DNA of 64,000 nt. Origin: Massilia sp. Root351 (GTDB lineage: Bacteria; Pseudomonadota; Gammaproteobacteria; Burkholderiales; Burkholderiaceae_D). Below the pieces are notes generated by a model, which was not told where the DNA came from, searched no databases, and worked only from the letters and a program-made list of their open reading frames with translations. Position 1 is the stretch's first letter. The number at the start of each line of letters is the position of its first letter. Both the position numbers and the translations under genes were made by a program. Positions 35,900-44,829 of the stretch are shown one piece after another. The DNA lies in contig NZ_LMDJ01000001.1 in the NCBI RefSeq assembly GCF_001425045.1, positions 1,055,859-1,119,858 on the forward strand. Direction: 5' to 3'.

Positions 35900-38068
35900 T
35901 CAGTAGCGCACCGTCAAGTCGACGCCGTAGCGGCGCGGGTAGGGCACGGTGGTGAAGCGGGTCTGCGACGTGGCGTCCAGCACGATGCCGGCCGGGTTGC
36001 GGTTGTCGCTCAGGTTCTTGCCGTACAGCGCTACTTCCACCTTTTTCGAAGGGCTGAGCAGGGCGATGCGCGCCGACACGTCGCGCGTGACGCCGACCCG
36101 CGAGGCGGGCGCGTTGGTGGCGAGGAAGTACTGCTCGCCGATCACGCTGGCGTCGCCATGGAAGTTCAGCTTGTAGCCGCCCAGCGGCAGGCTGTAGTCG
36201 ATGCCGGCGTTGGCGGTGTAGCGCGGCGCTTCTATCATGCGCTTGCCGGACAGGTCCACGCCGTTCAGCAGCAGCTCGCGGTACTTCCCGTTCAGCAGGC
36301 CCACGCTGGCGTTCACACGCAGTTCCCGCGTGGCTTGCAGCGCCGCCTCGAACTCGGCGCCGGTGATGCGCGACCGGCCCGCGTTGACCAGTTGCTGCGT
36401 ACCGATGCCCACCACGTTGAGGAACTGCTGCTGCTTGAAGTCGTAGCGGAAGGCGGATGCGTTCAGCGTCAGCCTGCGGTCCCACATCTGCGATTTCACG
36501 CCGGCCTCGTAGGAGTTCAGGTATTCCGGCTTGGCGGTGTTCAGGTCTGCCGCGTTGGTCAGCGCGCCGCCGTTGAAGGCGCTGCTGCGGTAGCCGCGCG
36601 CATAGTGGCCATACGCCATCACGTCGCGCGAGAGCTTGTAGCTGGCGCCCAGGCGCCCGGTCGGCTTGGCGTCGCTGTAGCTGAGCGTGGGCTGCACCGG
36701 CACCACGGGCGTGACGTGGAAGCCGCGCATTTCGCCTTCGTCGCGCGTGTAGCGCAAGCCGCCGTAGATGGTGGCGCGTTCGTCCAGCTCGTACGTGCCG
36801 TCCACGTAGGCCGCGTTGGAGCGGCGTGCCTGGTTGTATTTCTGGCGCAGGATGGGCAGCACCGGCGGGCCGCCGAAGATGGTGTAGGTGGTGCCGATGT
36901 CCACCTTGTCGCGCTGGTGGTACAAGCCCGCGATGACCTGGAACGGGCCGTCGAAGGAGCTGGAGAACCGCAAGTCCTGGCTGAACTCGTGGGTCTTCGA
37001 GGTGAAGTCGATGTGCAGCAGCGGGTCCATGGTGCCGTCGGCGTCCACCAGGTTGAGGAAGCGTCCGTTCAGGAAGGATGTGATGGACGTGACGGTGCCG
37101 TGTTCCAGCCGCTTGTTGAGCGTCAGGTAGCCGCCGCTGCCGCGCACTTCGATATTGCCCGAGCGGTCGGTAGCCACTTCGCGGTCACCCAGGCGCGCGC
37201 CGGTGAAGGGATTGATGCGCGGGTTCTTGCCCAGTGCATTCAAACCGTTGGCCGCCAGTCCCTCGTTGGTGGCGCCCACCGCCTCCGGGTTGTTGCGGAC
37301 AGCGAACAGGCGCAGCGTGCCGTTCAGGCCACTCTCGTCCTTGTAGCCCAGGCTCAGGCGCACCGCCTTGCGGTCGATGTTGGACAGGTCGTGGCCGGCG
37401 GGGTTGACGTTATGGACGTAGCCGTCCGAATGCGCGCCGGTGAAGGCCAGGCGCGCGCTCAGGCGGTTCTCTATCAGCGGCGCTTCCAGCATGCCCTTGG
37501 CTTCGCGGTAGCCGTTGCTGCCCACGCCCACCGTCATTTCCGCCTGCTGGCGGAAGGTGGGCTTCTTCGAAATGAAGTTGACCGCGCCGGCGGTGGTGTT
37601 CTTGCCGAACAGCGTGCCCTGCGGCCCGCGCAGCACTTCCACGCGCTCGACGTCGAAGATCTGCGCGCCACCCAGGTATTGGGCGCCGACGTAGACTTCG
37701 TCGAAGAAGGCGCCGGTGGGCGAGATGGCGTTCAGGTTGAATTCCGAGCTGGAGATGCCGCGCAGCGAGAACTTCGGCTGCGACTCGTCGCCCAGCACCG
37801 ATACGCGCAGGTTGGCCACCAGGCGCGCGATTTCGGTGCCGGTATCGAGCTTGGCGTTGGCCAGCGCCTGCGCGCTCATGGCGTTTACCGACAGCGGCAC
37901 CTCTTGCAGCAGCTGCTCGCGCTTCTGCGCGGTGACCACCACCTTGTTGGCGTCGGCGATTTCTTCGGCCGGCGGGGCGGGCGGCGGGGCGGCAGGCTCC
38001 TGCTGCGCGTGGACGGTAGCGGCCAGGCCCAGCATGGCGGCCGCGCCGAGTACATTGGTATAGTTCAT
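35900..38068 (-). CDS. TonB-dependent outer-membrane receptor (lipid-ester operon)
   Basis: A 722-residue receptor with a signal peptide (1-22, ending VHAQQ), a Pro/Ala-rich linker and a plug domain. The plug holds 'VVVTAQKREQLLQEVPLSVN' and the classic 'VEVLRGPQGTLFGKNTTAGA' signature. The 22-strand barrel ends in 'YPRRYGVDLTVRY' with a C-terminal aromatic residue. The sequence is of the iron-complex/unknown-substrate class common in Sphingomonads and Massilia-like bacteria. It sits 15 bases after an acyl-CoA ligase gene and 13 bases before the lipase gene, so it probably imports a lipid ester or similar hydrophobic substrate rather than a siderophore. That is inference from context only. 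Confidence 0.9.
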   Translation of the reverse strand: MNYTNVLGAAAMLGLAATVHAQQEPAAPPPAPPAEEIADANKVVVTAQKREQLLQEVPLSVNAMSAQALANAKLDTGTEIARLVANLRVSVLGDESQPKFSLRGISSSEFNLNAISPTGAFFDEVYVGAQYLGGAQIFDVERVEVLRGPQGTLFGKNTTAGAVNFISKKPTFRQQAEMTVGVGSNGYREAKGMLEAPLIENRLSARLAFTGAHSDGYVHNVNPAGHDLSNIDRKAVRLSLGYKDESGLNGTLRLFAVRNNPEAVGATNEGLAANGLNALGKNPRINPFTGARLGDREVATDRSGNIEVRGSGGYLTLNKRLEHGTVTSITSFLNGRFLNLVDADGTMDPLLHIDFTSKTHEFSQDLRFSSSFDGPFQVIAGLYHQRDKVDIGTTYTIFGGPPVLPILRQKYNQARRSNAAYVDGTYELDERATIYGGLRYTRDEGEMRGFHVTPVVPVQPTLSYSDAKPTGRLGASYKLSRDVMAYGHYARGYRSSAFNGGALTNAADLNTAKPEYLNSYEAGVKSQMWDRRLTLNASAFRYDFKQQQFLNVVGIGTQQLVNAGRSRITGAEFEAALQATRELRVNASVGLLNGKYRELLLNGVDLSGKRMIEAPRYTANAGIDYSLPLGGYKLNFHGDASVIGEQYFLATNAPASRVGVTRDVSARIALLSPSKKVEVALYGKNLSDNRNPAGIVLDATSQTRFTTVPYPRRYGVDLTVRY

Positions 38069-38083
38069 TGCTTGTCTCCTTCT

Positions 38084-39739
38084 TTATAGTTGTGGCACTG
38101 CTGGCATCAAGTGATTGCGGTACTGCTCCCTGATACGGTTCTTTTGAATTTTTCCCGTCGGCCCCATGGGCAGGCTGTCGACGAAGACCACGTCGTCCGG
38201 TATCCACCAGCGCGCCACCTTGCCGTTGAAGTGCGCCAGCAGCGCATAGGGTTCCAGCTCGCAGCCGGCTTTTCGCACCACCACCAGCAAGGGGCGCTCC
38301 TCCCACTTCGGATGCGGCACCGCGATGCAGGCGGCCTGCTGCACCGCCGGATGCGCCATGGCGATGTTCTCCAGGTCGATCGAACCTATCCACTCGCCGC
38401 CGGACTTGATCAGGTCTTTGCTGCGGTCGGTGATGCGCATATAGCCGTCGGCGCTGATGGTGGACACGTCGCCGGTGGGGAACCAGCCGCCTTCCAGCGC
38501 GGAGCCGGGCGGCTGGCCGAAATAGGCGTCCGCCACCCACGGGCCGCGCACCATCAGGTGGCCGGCGGCCTTGCCGTCCCACGGCAGTTCGGCGCCGTCG
38601 TCGTCCACGATCTTCATGTCCACGCCGAATGGCACGCGGCCTTGCGCTTGCAGCAGCTGGCGCTGCTCATCGGCCGGCAGGTCCAGGTGGTGAGCCTGCA
38701 GCGTGCAGACGGTGGCGATGGGGGACAGCTCGGTCATGCCGAAGGCGTGGATCACCTGTACGCCATACTCTTCGCGCAGGCCGTCCATCAGCGCCGGCGG
38801 GCAGGCCGAGCCGCCGATCACGGTGCGCGCAAACGTGGAGAAGCGCAGGCCCTCGGTGCGCACGTGGTTGAGCAGGCCCAGCCAGATGGTGGGTACGCCG
38901 GCCGAGAACGTTACGCCTTCCTGCTCGAACAGCTGGTACAGCGAGGCGCCGTCCAGCGCGGGCCCGGGCAGCACCAGTTTGGCCCCCACCAGCACGGCCG
39001 AATAGGGCAGGCCCCAGGCATTCACATGGAACATCGGCACCACCGGCATCACGCAGTCGCGCGCCGACAGGTTGAGCATGTCCGGCGCCACCGAGGCGTA
39101 GGAGTGCAGCATGGTGGAGCGGTGCGAATAGAGCACGCCCTTCGGATTGCCGGTAGTGCCGGAGGTGTAGCACAGGCCGCAGGCGGCGTCCTCGTCGAAC
39201 ACCGGCCAGGTGTAGCTGCAGTCCTGCTCAGCCAGCAGCTCTTCATAGCAGGCCAGGCGGGGAATGCCCTTGATGCCGATGGCGTCCTTGTCCATCACGA
39301 TGAAGGCCTTCACCCGCGTGCAGTGCGGCGCAATGGCCTGCACCAGCGGCGCCAGCGAGCGCTCGAAGAACAGGTAGTCGTCGCCGGCGTCGTTGATGAT
39401 GAAGGCCAGTTGCTCGGGATGCAGGCGCGGATTGATGGTGTGGATGACGGCGCCGGAGCCGGATACGGCGTAGTACAGCTCCAGGTGGCGGTAGCCGTTC
39501 CAGGCCAGGGTGCCGACGCGGTCGCCCATGCGCACGTCCAGCGCGGCCAGCGCGCCGGCCAGGCGCTGCGCGCGGGCGTGGCAGTCGCGGTAGGTGTAGC
39601 GGTGCAGGCTGCCGTCGTCGCAGCGGGAAACGATTTCGCGCGTGCCGAAGTGGCGCTCGGCGTGGCGCAGGATGGCGGAAATGAGCAGGGGGCGGCGCAT
39701 CATCTGGCCGGGCAGCGGACTGTGGACGTGCTGGTACAT
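38084..39739 (-). CDS. AMP-binding long-chain fatty acid--CoA ligase
   Basis: A 551-residue ANL-superfamily ligase. The ATP motif is CGLCYTSGTTGNPKGVLYSH, the A4/A5 region is 'VPMFHVNAWGLPYSAVLVGA' and 'HAFGMTELSPIATVCTLQ', the hinge is 'DRSKDLIKSGGEWIGSIDLE' and the C-terminal Lys is in GPTGKIQKNRIRE. This pattern is typical of medium/long-chain acyl-CoA synthetases. It is the first gene of the operon and would activate fatty acids for beta-oxidation. AGGAGA lies six bases before ATG 39739; an open extension upstream runs into the divergent regulatory region. Confidence 0.93.
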   Translation of the reverse strand: MYQHVHSPLPGQMMRRPLLISAILRHAERHFGTREIVSRCDDGSLHRYTYRDCHARAQRLAGALAALDVRMGDRVGTLAWNGYRHLELYYAVSGSGAVIHTINPRLHPEQLAFIINDAGDDYLFFERSLAPLVQAIAPHCTRVKAFIVMDKDAIGIKGIPRLACYEELLAEQDCSYTWPVFDEDAACGLCYTSGTTGNPKGVLYSHRSTMLHSYASVAPDMLNLSARDCVMPVVPMFHVNAWGLPYSAVLVGAKLVLPGPALDGASLYQLFEQEGVTFSAGVPTIWLGLLNHVRTEGLRFSTFARTVIGGSACPPALMDGLREEYGVQVIHAFGMTELSPIATVCTLQAHHLDLPADEQRQLLQAQGRVPFGVDMKIVDDDGAELPWDGKAAGHLMVRGPWVADAYFGQPPGSALEGGWFPTGDVSTISADGYMRITDRSKDLIKSGGEWIGSIDLENIAMAHPAVQQAACIAVPHPKWEERPLLVVVRKAGCELEPYALLAHFNGKVARWWIPDDVVFVDSLPMGPTGKIQKNRIREQYRNHLMPAVPQL

Positions 39740-39918
39740 AAAGGTCTCCTGGCGCGTGCGGCGGAAAAAGAGCTGTCCGCGCCGCGCTGTTTCGGTGATA
39801 GTATTTTGTAGACACTGTAGGCGAGGGGGCGGCGGACGTATTGCCCCCGGAGGCCAAGTTATTGTTCGGCGAAGACAGCGGCGAAGATCACACGACGAGA
39901 CCGCGTACACGGAGACAA

Positions 39919-40989
39919 ATGGGAACTGCAATGGAACACGCGCGCACGCGCAGCCAGCCGACCACGGCTGGATCATGGCTGCAAGGCATCCGGGACATGC
40001 TGCTCAGCGCGGGCCTGGACCCGGCCGCCATCTTCGCCGACGCAGGCATCCCCGCCGCGCACGTGGGCGATCCGCACCAGCGCATCCAGAGCGACCAGCT
40101 CAGCCGCCTGTGGAACGTCATCACGGCGGTGTCGGGCGATGAGGCGATCTCGCTGGCGTCGTCCGATTGCCCGCGCCCGGCCACGCTGGATCTGCTGACC
40201 TACACCATGATGACCGCGCCCAACCTGGAGGCGGCGCTGCAGCGTTTCATCCGCTACCTGCGCATCATCAGTGACGCCACCACCTTCACGCTGGAGCCGG
40301 ACGGCGCGCGCGGCCAATGGCTGCGGCTGGCCATCGAAGGCGGCGAGTTGGCGGTGCCGCGCCAGCGCTGCGAATTCATCCTGATTACCATACTCAATAT
40401 CTGCCGCTGGATCAGCAGCAAGGCGATCAATCCTGCCGCGATTGAATTCGTGCACGTGGAGCCGGGCAGCACGCAGGCGCACGCGCGCGCGTTCGCCGGG
40501 CCGCTCACATTCAACGCCGCCCGCAACGGACTGCTGATTTGCGCCGCGGATCTGGCCGCGCCGCTGCCGGCCGCCAATGCCAGGCTGTCGGAGCTGCACG
40601 AGAAGTTCGCCTGCGATTTCCTGGACCGCATGGACAGCGCGCGCCTGACGCCGCGCGTGCGCGACATCATTGTGCGCAACCTGCCGGACGGCGATCCGCC
40701 GCGCAGCCTGGCGGCGGCCGCGCTGTGCATCAGCGAGCGCACGCTGCAGCGGCGTTTGCAGGAAGAGGGGATGAGCTACCAGGAGCTGGTGGACGACACG
40801 CGGCGCGAACTGGCGCGCGACTATCTGGCGAAAGAGCAGCTGGCACTGGGGCAGGTGGCGTTCATGCTGGGCTTCGCCGACCAGAGCGCATTCTGCCGCG
40901 CTTGCCAGCGCTGGTTTGGCTATACGCCGCGGCAATTGCGCAAGCGCCTGTCCGAGTCCGTCCAAACTGCTGAGATAACTCAGCCATAA
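39919..40989 (+). CDS. AraC family regulator divergent from the lipid-ester operon
   Basis: A 356-residue regulator with an N-terminal arabinose-binding-like (PF12625) domain (about 20-210) and a C-terminal AraC HTH domain (about 245-345). The HTH part holds 'LCISERTLQRRLQEEGMSYQ' and 'LGFADQSAFCRACQRWFGYT'. It is transcribed away from the acyl-CoA ligase gene with about 180 bases between the starts, so it is the likely regulator of the five-gene operon. PF12625 regulators often respond to small organic molecules or fatty acids. The start is either 39919 (GGAG four bases upstream) or 39931 (GGGAA upstream); 39919 is used. Confidence 0.9.
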   Translation: MGTAMEHARTRSQPTTAGSWLQGIRDMLLSAGLDPAAIFADAGIPAAHVGDPHQRIQSDQLSRLWNVITAVSGDEAISLASSDCPRPATLDLLTYTMMTAPNLEAALQRFIRYLRIISDATTFTLEPDGARGQWLRLAIEGGELAVPRQRCEFILITILNICRWISSKAINPAAIEFVHVEPGSTQAHARAFAGPLTFNAARNGLLICAADLAAPLPAANARLSELHEKFACDFLDRMDSARLTPRVRDIIVRNLPDGDPPRSLAAAALCISERTLQRRLQEEGMSYQELVDDTRRELARDYLAKEQLALGQVAFMLGFADQSAFCRACQRWFGYTPRQLRKRLSESVQTAEITQP

Positions 40990-41094
40990 CGCGTTTCCTG
41001 ACGCAAACGTACAGAAGTTCTCCCCTGTGAATCGATATAGTAGGCAGCAAACGATAACGCTGCTGTATAACGATTACTGGGAGTTGAACAAGCT

Positions 41095-41382
41095 GTGCGA
41101 CCGCATATTTACCGTGGTTTTGAAATCAACTGTGTTGTAGCAAAAGCAGAGACCGGCAAGCCCAGCGCCCGATGGCATTGCGCACTGACTATCCGTGCGC
41201 TTGATGAGCCGGAACCGCTGCACTATGAAATAGACCTGAATGCCTGGACGCCCGCCGGCGCGCGCAACCTGTGCATCCAGTATGCCAAGCAGCACGTGGA
41301 CGAGTCCAAGGGGCCGGAGCAATACGCCGGCCAGGCGCCGCCGTGCCCGTCCAGTTCCCCGCTACGCAAGAAGAGCGGCTAG
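41095..41382 (+). CDS. Small hypothetical protein
   Basis: A 95-residue soluble protein beginning with GTG; GGGAG lies 11 bases upstream, a rather long spacing. The sequence 'IYRGFEINCVVAKAETGKP' and 'WHCALTIRALDEPEPLHYEI' suggests a small beta-sandwich, followed by a helix ('AGARNLCIQYAKQHVDESK') and a disordered tail. I do not recognise a family, though the opening 'YRGFEI' pattern is shared by several small betaproteobacterial unknowns. No neighbour suggests a function. Confidence 0.65.
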   Translation: MRPHIYRGFEINCVVAKAETGKPSARWHCALTIRALDEPEPLHYEIDLNAWTPAGARNLCIQYAKQHVDESKGPEQYAGQAPPCPSSSPLRKKSG

Positions 41383-41387
41383 CTTGC

Positions 41388-41750
41388 TTAGAAACCGAGT
41401 CCCCGGCATGCGCCTGGAAGGCAGATCATGCCGTGGCCGATGAGGTTGAGCAGGGCAACCGTAAGCAGCGCCGCCAGCAACGCCCATGCCGAGGTCCTGG
41501 CAGCGTGCAGAAGCATCGGGCGCTTGACCTGTTTTACCACCAGCACCGCCAGCATGATGCTGCCAGCCAGCAGGGCCAGCGACATGACCAGCATGCGCAA
41601 CATGGCGCCGCCGACGGACAGTTCGTAACCGTACGCGGGAACGATCTGGCCCACGAAGAACAGGTCCATCAGCGGGAAGGCGAAGGTGTAGATCAGCGCG
41701 CCGAGCAGGCGGTCGCGCGGGGAGAGGGGGAGTTTGGCGGCGCCGGGCAT
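41388..41750 (-). CDS. Hypothetical membrane protein with three transmembrane helices
   Basis: A 120-residue membrane protein. Hydrophobic segments lie at about 17-37 ('LGALIYTFAFPLMDLFFVGQ'), 50-72 and 85-110. A short basic loop (VKQVKRP) separates the last two. The end 'GMICLPGACRGLGF' contains two cysteines. No family is recognised. It converges with the small gene at 41095 (5 bases between ends) and is divergent from the HAD phosphatase gene at 41803. Confidence 0.7.
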   Translation of the reverse strand: MPGAAKLPLSPRDRLLGALIYTFAFPLMDLFFVGQIVPAYGYELSVGGAMLRMLVMSLALLAGSIMLAVLVVKQVKRPMLLHAARTSAWALLAALLTVALLNLIGHGMICLPGACRGLGF

Positions 41751-41802
41751 GCGGGGATTCTATCGCATGCCGCGACCAAGCAACGCACGGGAACGTGCTA
41801 CC

Positions 41803-42501
41803 ATGCAATATATGAAGCATAGACTTTTCCTTTTCGATTTGGACGATACGCTGCTCGACTTCAAGGCCTCCGAGAAGCTTTCCTTCACCCGCACCATGCA
41901 GCAGCTTGGGCTGCCCGACGGCATGGACGGCCTGTTCGCGCAATACCAGGCGATCAACGTGGCGCTGTGGCGCAGTTTTGAAGCGGGCGCCGTGACCAAG
42001 GATTTCCTGAAGGTGGAGCGTTTCCGCAAGACTTTCGCCGCCAACGGCTTGGAATGCGATCCCGAACTGGCCAGCCGGCTGTATCTGGATTCGTTGCCCG
42101 ATACGGTGGTGCTGATCGACGGCGCCAGGCAGCTGTGCGAGACGCTGGCCGGCATCGGCGAAGTGGGCATCATCACCAATGGCGTCGAACATATCCAGAC
42201 GCGGCGCATCGCCAGCTCGGGGCTGCAAGCGCACATCTCTTTCGTATCGACTTCGGAGGCCAGCGGCTATGCCAAGCCGGACGTGCGCTTCTTCGAGTAC
42301 GCTTCGAAGATGGCGCGTGCCTTCCGCAAGGAGGATGCGGTCATAGTCGGCGACAGGCTGGACGCGGACATACTCGGCGCGAACCGCTATGGCATCGAAA
42401 GCTGCTGGTTCAATCCGGAGCGCGCGGCCAACGAGTCGGAAGCGGTACCGACCTACGAAGTCTCCAGCCTGCACGACGTGGTGCCTGCACTGGCGGCCTG
42501 A
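41803..42501 (+). CDS. HAD-family 5'-nucleotidase (YjjG type)
   Basis: A 232-residue HAD phosphatase. Motif I is FLFDLDDTLLDF with nucleophile Asp12 and Asp14, motif II is 'VGIITNG', motif III the Lys in 'GYAKPDVRFFEYA', and motif IV 'VIVGDRLDADILGANRYGI'. The 'TLLDF..SE' start and cap sequence fit YjjG, a pyrimidine nucleotide phosphatase that hydrolyses dUMP, dTMP and damaged nucleotides. Starts at 41803 and 41812 are both possible; GGGAA upstream favours 41803. The 3' end overlaps the convergent ACP phosphodiesterase gene by 49 bases. Confidence 0.85.
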   Translation: MQYMKHRLFLFDLDDTLLDFKASEKLSFTRTMQQLGLPDGMDGLFAQYQAINVALWRSFEAGAVTKDFLKVERFRKTFAANGLECDPELASRLYLDSLPDTVVLIDGARQLCETLAGIGEVGIITNGVEHIQTRRIASSGLQAHISFVSTSEASGYAKPDVRFFEYASKMARAFRKEDAVIVGDRLDADILGANRYGIESCWFNPERAANESEAVPTYEVSSLHDVVPALAA

Positions 42502-43088
42502 ATCAATTCGGCGCGGCGCTGCGCTGCAAAGCGCATCAGTTCGGGAAAGAATTGCTCGAAGCCGCCGGCGATGGCGGCGTAGTGCAGGCGCAGGTCGTCC
42601 AGGCCCTCGCGCATCAAATGGCCATTGCGGCTCAGGCGCGTGGAAATGCGCGTGACGGCCATCTCCACGCCCGCCAGCTCCTCGTAGCCCGCCAGCCACT
42701 GCTGCTCGATGATGCGCGGCGCGATGGCCTGCAGCTTCTCAGGCAGGATATCCATGTGGGCGCGCAGCGCGCGGTGAAAGCGTTCTATCAGAACGTGGCG
42801 CGGCATGTCGCTGTACTGGTCCCAGCGCTGCGTGAGCAGGTGGTCGTAGAACACGTCGAGCACGATGCCGCCGTAGCGCCGGCGCGGGCCGCCGAACAGC
42901 CGCACTGCATCCTTCACGACCGGGTGGCCGTCGGTGTAGCTGTCGATGTAGCGGTGCAGCATGATCTCGCGCTCGATCTCGGGCGTGTACACGCCGCTCA
43001 CATTGGCCTTGGCAAAATCGCCCAGCATGGCGCCTATCATGGCGGCGTCGCTCTGGCGGGCGAGGAAGATGTGCGCGAGGTAGTTCAT
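42453..43088 (-). CDS. Acyl carrier protein phosphodiesterase (AcpH-like)
   Basis: A 211-residue HD-like hydrolase of the ACP phosphodiesterase family, which removes 4'-phosphopantetheine from acyl carrier protein. Family segments are 'MNYLAHIFLARQSDAAMIGA', 'MLGDFAKANVSG', 'MLHRYIDSYTDGHPVVKDA' and 'GGIVLDVFYDHLLTQRW', with metal-binding His/Asp residues in LHRYID and FYDHLL. Length is close to E. coli AcpH (193). The start lies 64 bases from the divergent metallophosphatase gene. Confidence 0.88.
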   Translation of the reverse strand: MNYLAHIFLARQSDAAMIGAMLGDFAKANVSGVYTPEIEREIMLHRYIDSYTDGHPVVKDAVRLFGGPRRRYGGIVLDVFYDHLLTQRWDQYSDMPRHVLIERFHRALRAHMDILPEKLQAIAPRIIEQQWLAGYEELAGVEMAVTRISTRLSRNGHLMREGLDDLRLHYAAIAGGFEQFFPELMRFAAQRRAELIQAASAGTTSCRLETS

Positions 43089-43152
43089 GCGCCCATTGTA
43101 GCCCGGGGCTATACTTTGACGCGTGGACCGACGCGAACCTGGACGAGGCGAT

Positions 43153-43893
43153 ATGCGAATAGCGGCAATTTCTGACATACATGGCAATCTATGGGCACTG
43201 GAGGCGGTGCTGGAAGACATTGCGCGCCGTGGTGTGGACATGACGGTTAACCTGGGCGATATCGTGTCCGGCCCGCTGCTGCCGCGCGAGACGGCGCAAC
43301 GGCTGATGGCGTTGCAGTTGCCCACCATCGCCGGCAACCACGAGCGCCAGGTGCTGACGCACGATCCGGCGCGCATGGGCGCGTCCGACCTGTACGCGCA
43401 CCAGCAGCTGGACGAGGACCAGCGCGCGTGGATAGGCGCGCTGCCGGCAGAGCTGCGGCTGGCGCACGAGGTGCTGCTGGTGCACGGCATACCCGGCAAT
43501 GACCTGGTGTATTTCATGGAGACGGTGACCGAGCAGGGCCAGCGTCCCGCCACGCATGGCGAGGTGCTGGAGCGCGCGGGCGATGCGCGCGCCTCGCTGA
43601 TCCTGTGCGGACACACGCATGTGCCGCGCAGCGTGCAGCTGGACGACGGGCGCTTGATCGTGAATCCTGGCAGCGTGGGCTTGCAGGCGTATGACGATGC
43701 GCATCCGTATCCGCACAAGGCGGAGAACTACACGCCACATGCGCGCTATGCGCTGGTGGAGAGCACGGCGCAGGGCTGGCGCGTGGAGCAGGTGGCGGTG
43801 CCGTATGACTGGCAAGCGGCCAGCGCGCTGGCTGCGCGCAATGGACGGCCGGAGTGGGCTTATGCGCTCAGGACCGGGCGCATGCCGGAGTGA
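43153..43893 (+). CDS. Metallophosphoesterase family protein
   Basis: A 246-residue calcineurin-like phosphoesterase of the YfcE/diadenosine-type group. Metal-binding motifs in order: SDIHGN, NLGDIVSG, GNHER, 'VHGIPGN' and CGHTHVPR. They are followed by 'IVNPGSVG'. All five metal-site motifs are intact. Such enzymes often act on phosphodiesters or phosphoproteins; the substrate is not evident. The start MRIAAISDIHGN fits the family; an earlier in-frame ATG (43123) adds a charged tail without support. Confidence 0.88.
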   Translation: MRIAAISDIHGNLWALEAVLEDIARRGVDMTVNLGDIVSGPLLPRETAQRLMALQLPTIAGNHERQVLTHDPARMGASDLYAHQQLDEDQRAWIGALPAELRLAHEVLLVHGIPGNDLVYFMETVTEQGQRPATHGEVLERAGDARASLILCGHTHVPRSVQLDDGRLIVNPGSVGLQAYDDAHPYPHKAENYTPHARYALVESTAQGWRVEQVAVPYDWQAASALAARNGRPEWAYALRTGRMPE

Positions 43894-43899
43894 TGGCGG

Positions 43900-43932
43900 C
43901 GGCGGATTAGGCGGGCACGCCGTAATCCGCCG
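43900..43932. terminator. Convergent hairpin terminator
   Basis: CGGCGGATTA (43900-43909) pairs perfectly with TAATCCGCCG (43923-43932) between two convergent genes. No clear T-run follows. Confidence 0.55.
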
Positions 43933-43933
43933 T

Positions 43934-44728
43934 TCAGGCGCTGGCGATTTCCGCGCCGGCCAGGAAGCCGGCCAGCACCGTGTTGACGTCGGCGGCGTGC
44001 GTGATGGGCGCCATGTGGCCGCCACGGGTCTGCACGGCGGCGCCGTTGGGCAGTGCGGCGGCCAGGCAGGCTGCCACGCGGCGCGTCGATTGCGGGCTGC
44101 GTTCGCCCGACAGCACCAGCGCCGGCATGTCCAGCTCGGCCATGTCGGCCAGCGTGGCCGCTTCGCCCAGCAGGGCCTGGAAGTCCAGCTTGACCTTGGC
44201 GATCTGCGCGGCAAAGCGCTGCTGCTGCGCCGCAGGCAACCGGTCGAAGGCGCCTGCGCGGTTCCAGTAGTCGATGAAGGTGCGCGCGGCGTCCTGCGCG
44301 CCGGCGGCGCTGTGGATGTCTGCCACCACGTTCTCAATTTCAATGCGCGCCGCGTCGTCTTCGGACAGCAGGTGGAAGGCCACCGGCTCGAACAGCGCCA
44401 GCGACAGCACGCGCGCGCGCATCTGGCGCGCCATGCGCAGCGCGGTGGCGCCGCCGTAGGAATGGCCGATCAGGTGGAACGGCTCGTCGGGCGCGAGCTT
44501 GCCGGCGATGGCGGCGTTCACCGCATCGACCTCGTGCGCCAGCGAGAAGTCCGCTTCGGCGCCGGACGGGAAGGGCGATTTGCCGTAGCCCAGCAGGTCG
44601 ACGGCGATACAGCGGAAACTGCCTTCCTGCCCGGCCATCAACTCGGCCCACTGGCCTTTGGAACTCATGGAGCTGTGCAGCAGTACGACGGCCGGGCGCG
44701 CGTCCGGCTGGGCATGGATGGTGGTCAT
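43934..44728 (-). CDS. Alpha/beta hydrolase
   Basis: A 264-residue alpha/beta-fold hydrolase. The oxyanion/HG region is 'VVLLHSSMSSKGQW', the nucleophile Ser90 is in GHSYGGA, the acid probably Asp in the region after 'MPALVLSGERS' and the His in 'RGGHMAPIT'. Similar enzymes act on esters, C-C bonds or lactones; the sequence does not point to one substrate. The start MTTIHAQPDA is chosen because the frame further upstream lacks domain character and overlaps the AraC gene. No signal peptide. Confidence 0.85.
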   Translation of the reverse strand: MTTIHAQPDARPAVVLLHSSMSSKGQWAELMAGQEGSFRCIAVDLLGYGKSPFPSGAEADFSLAHEVDAVNAAIAGKLAPDEPFHLIGHSYGGATALRMARQMRARVLSLALFEPVAFHLLSEDDAARIEIENVVADIHSAAGAQDAARTFIDYWNRAGAFDRLPAAQQQRFAAQIAKVKLDFQALLGEAATLADMAELDMPALVLSGERSPQSTRRVAACLAAALPNGAAVQTRGGHMAPITHAADVNTVLAGFLAGAEIASA

Positions 44729-44829
44729 GTGACTATCGCAAACGGCAAAACCGGCGATTATAGCGCCTTGCCGGCTCGCCTTGCTAGCTTGATGCCAACC
44801 GGACGCGCGGCGGCGTGCCGGCGTCTCTG

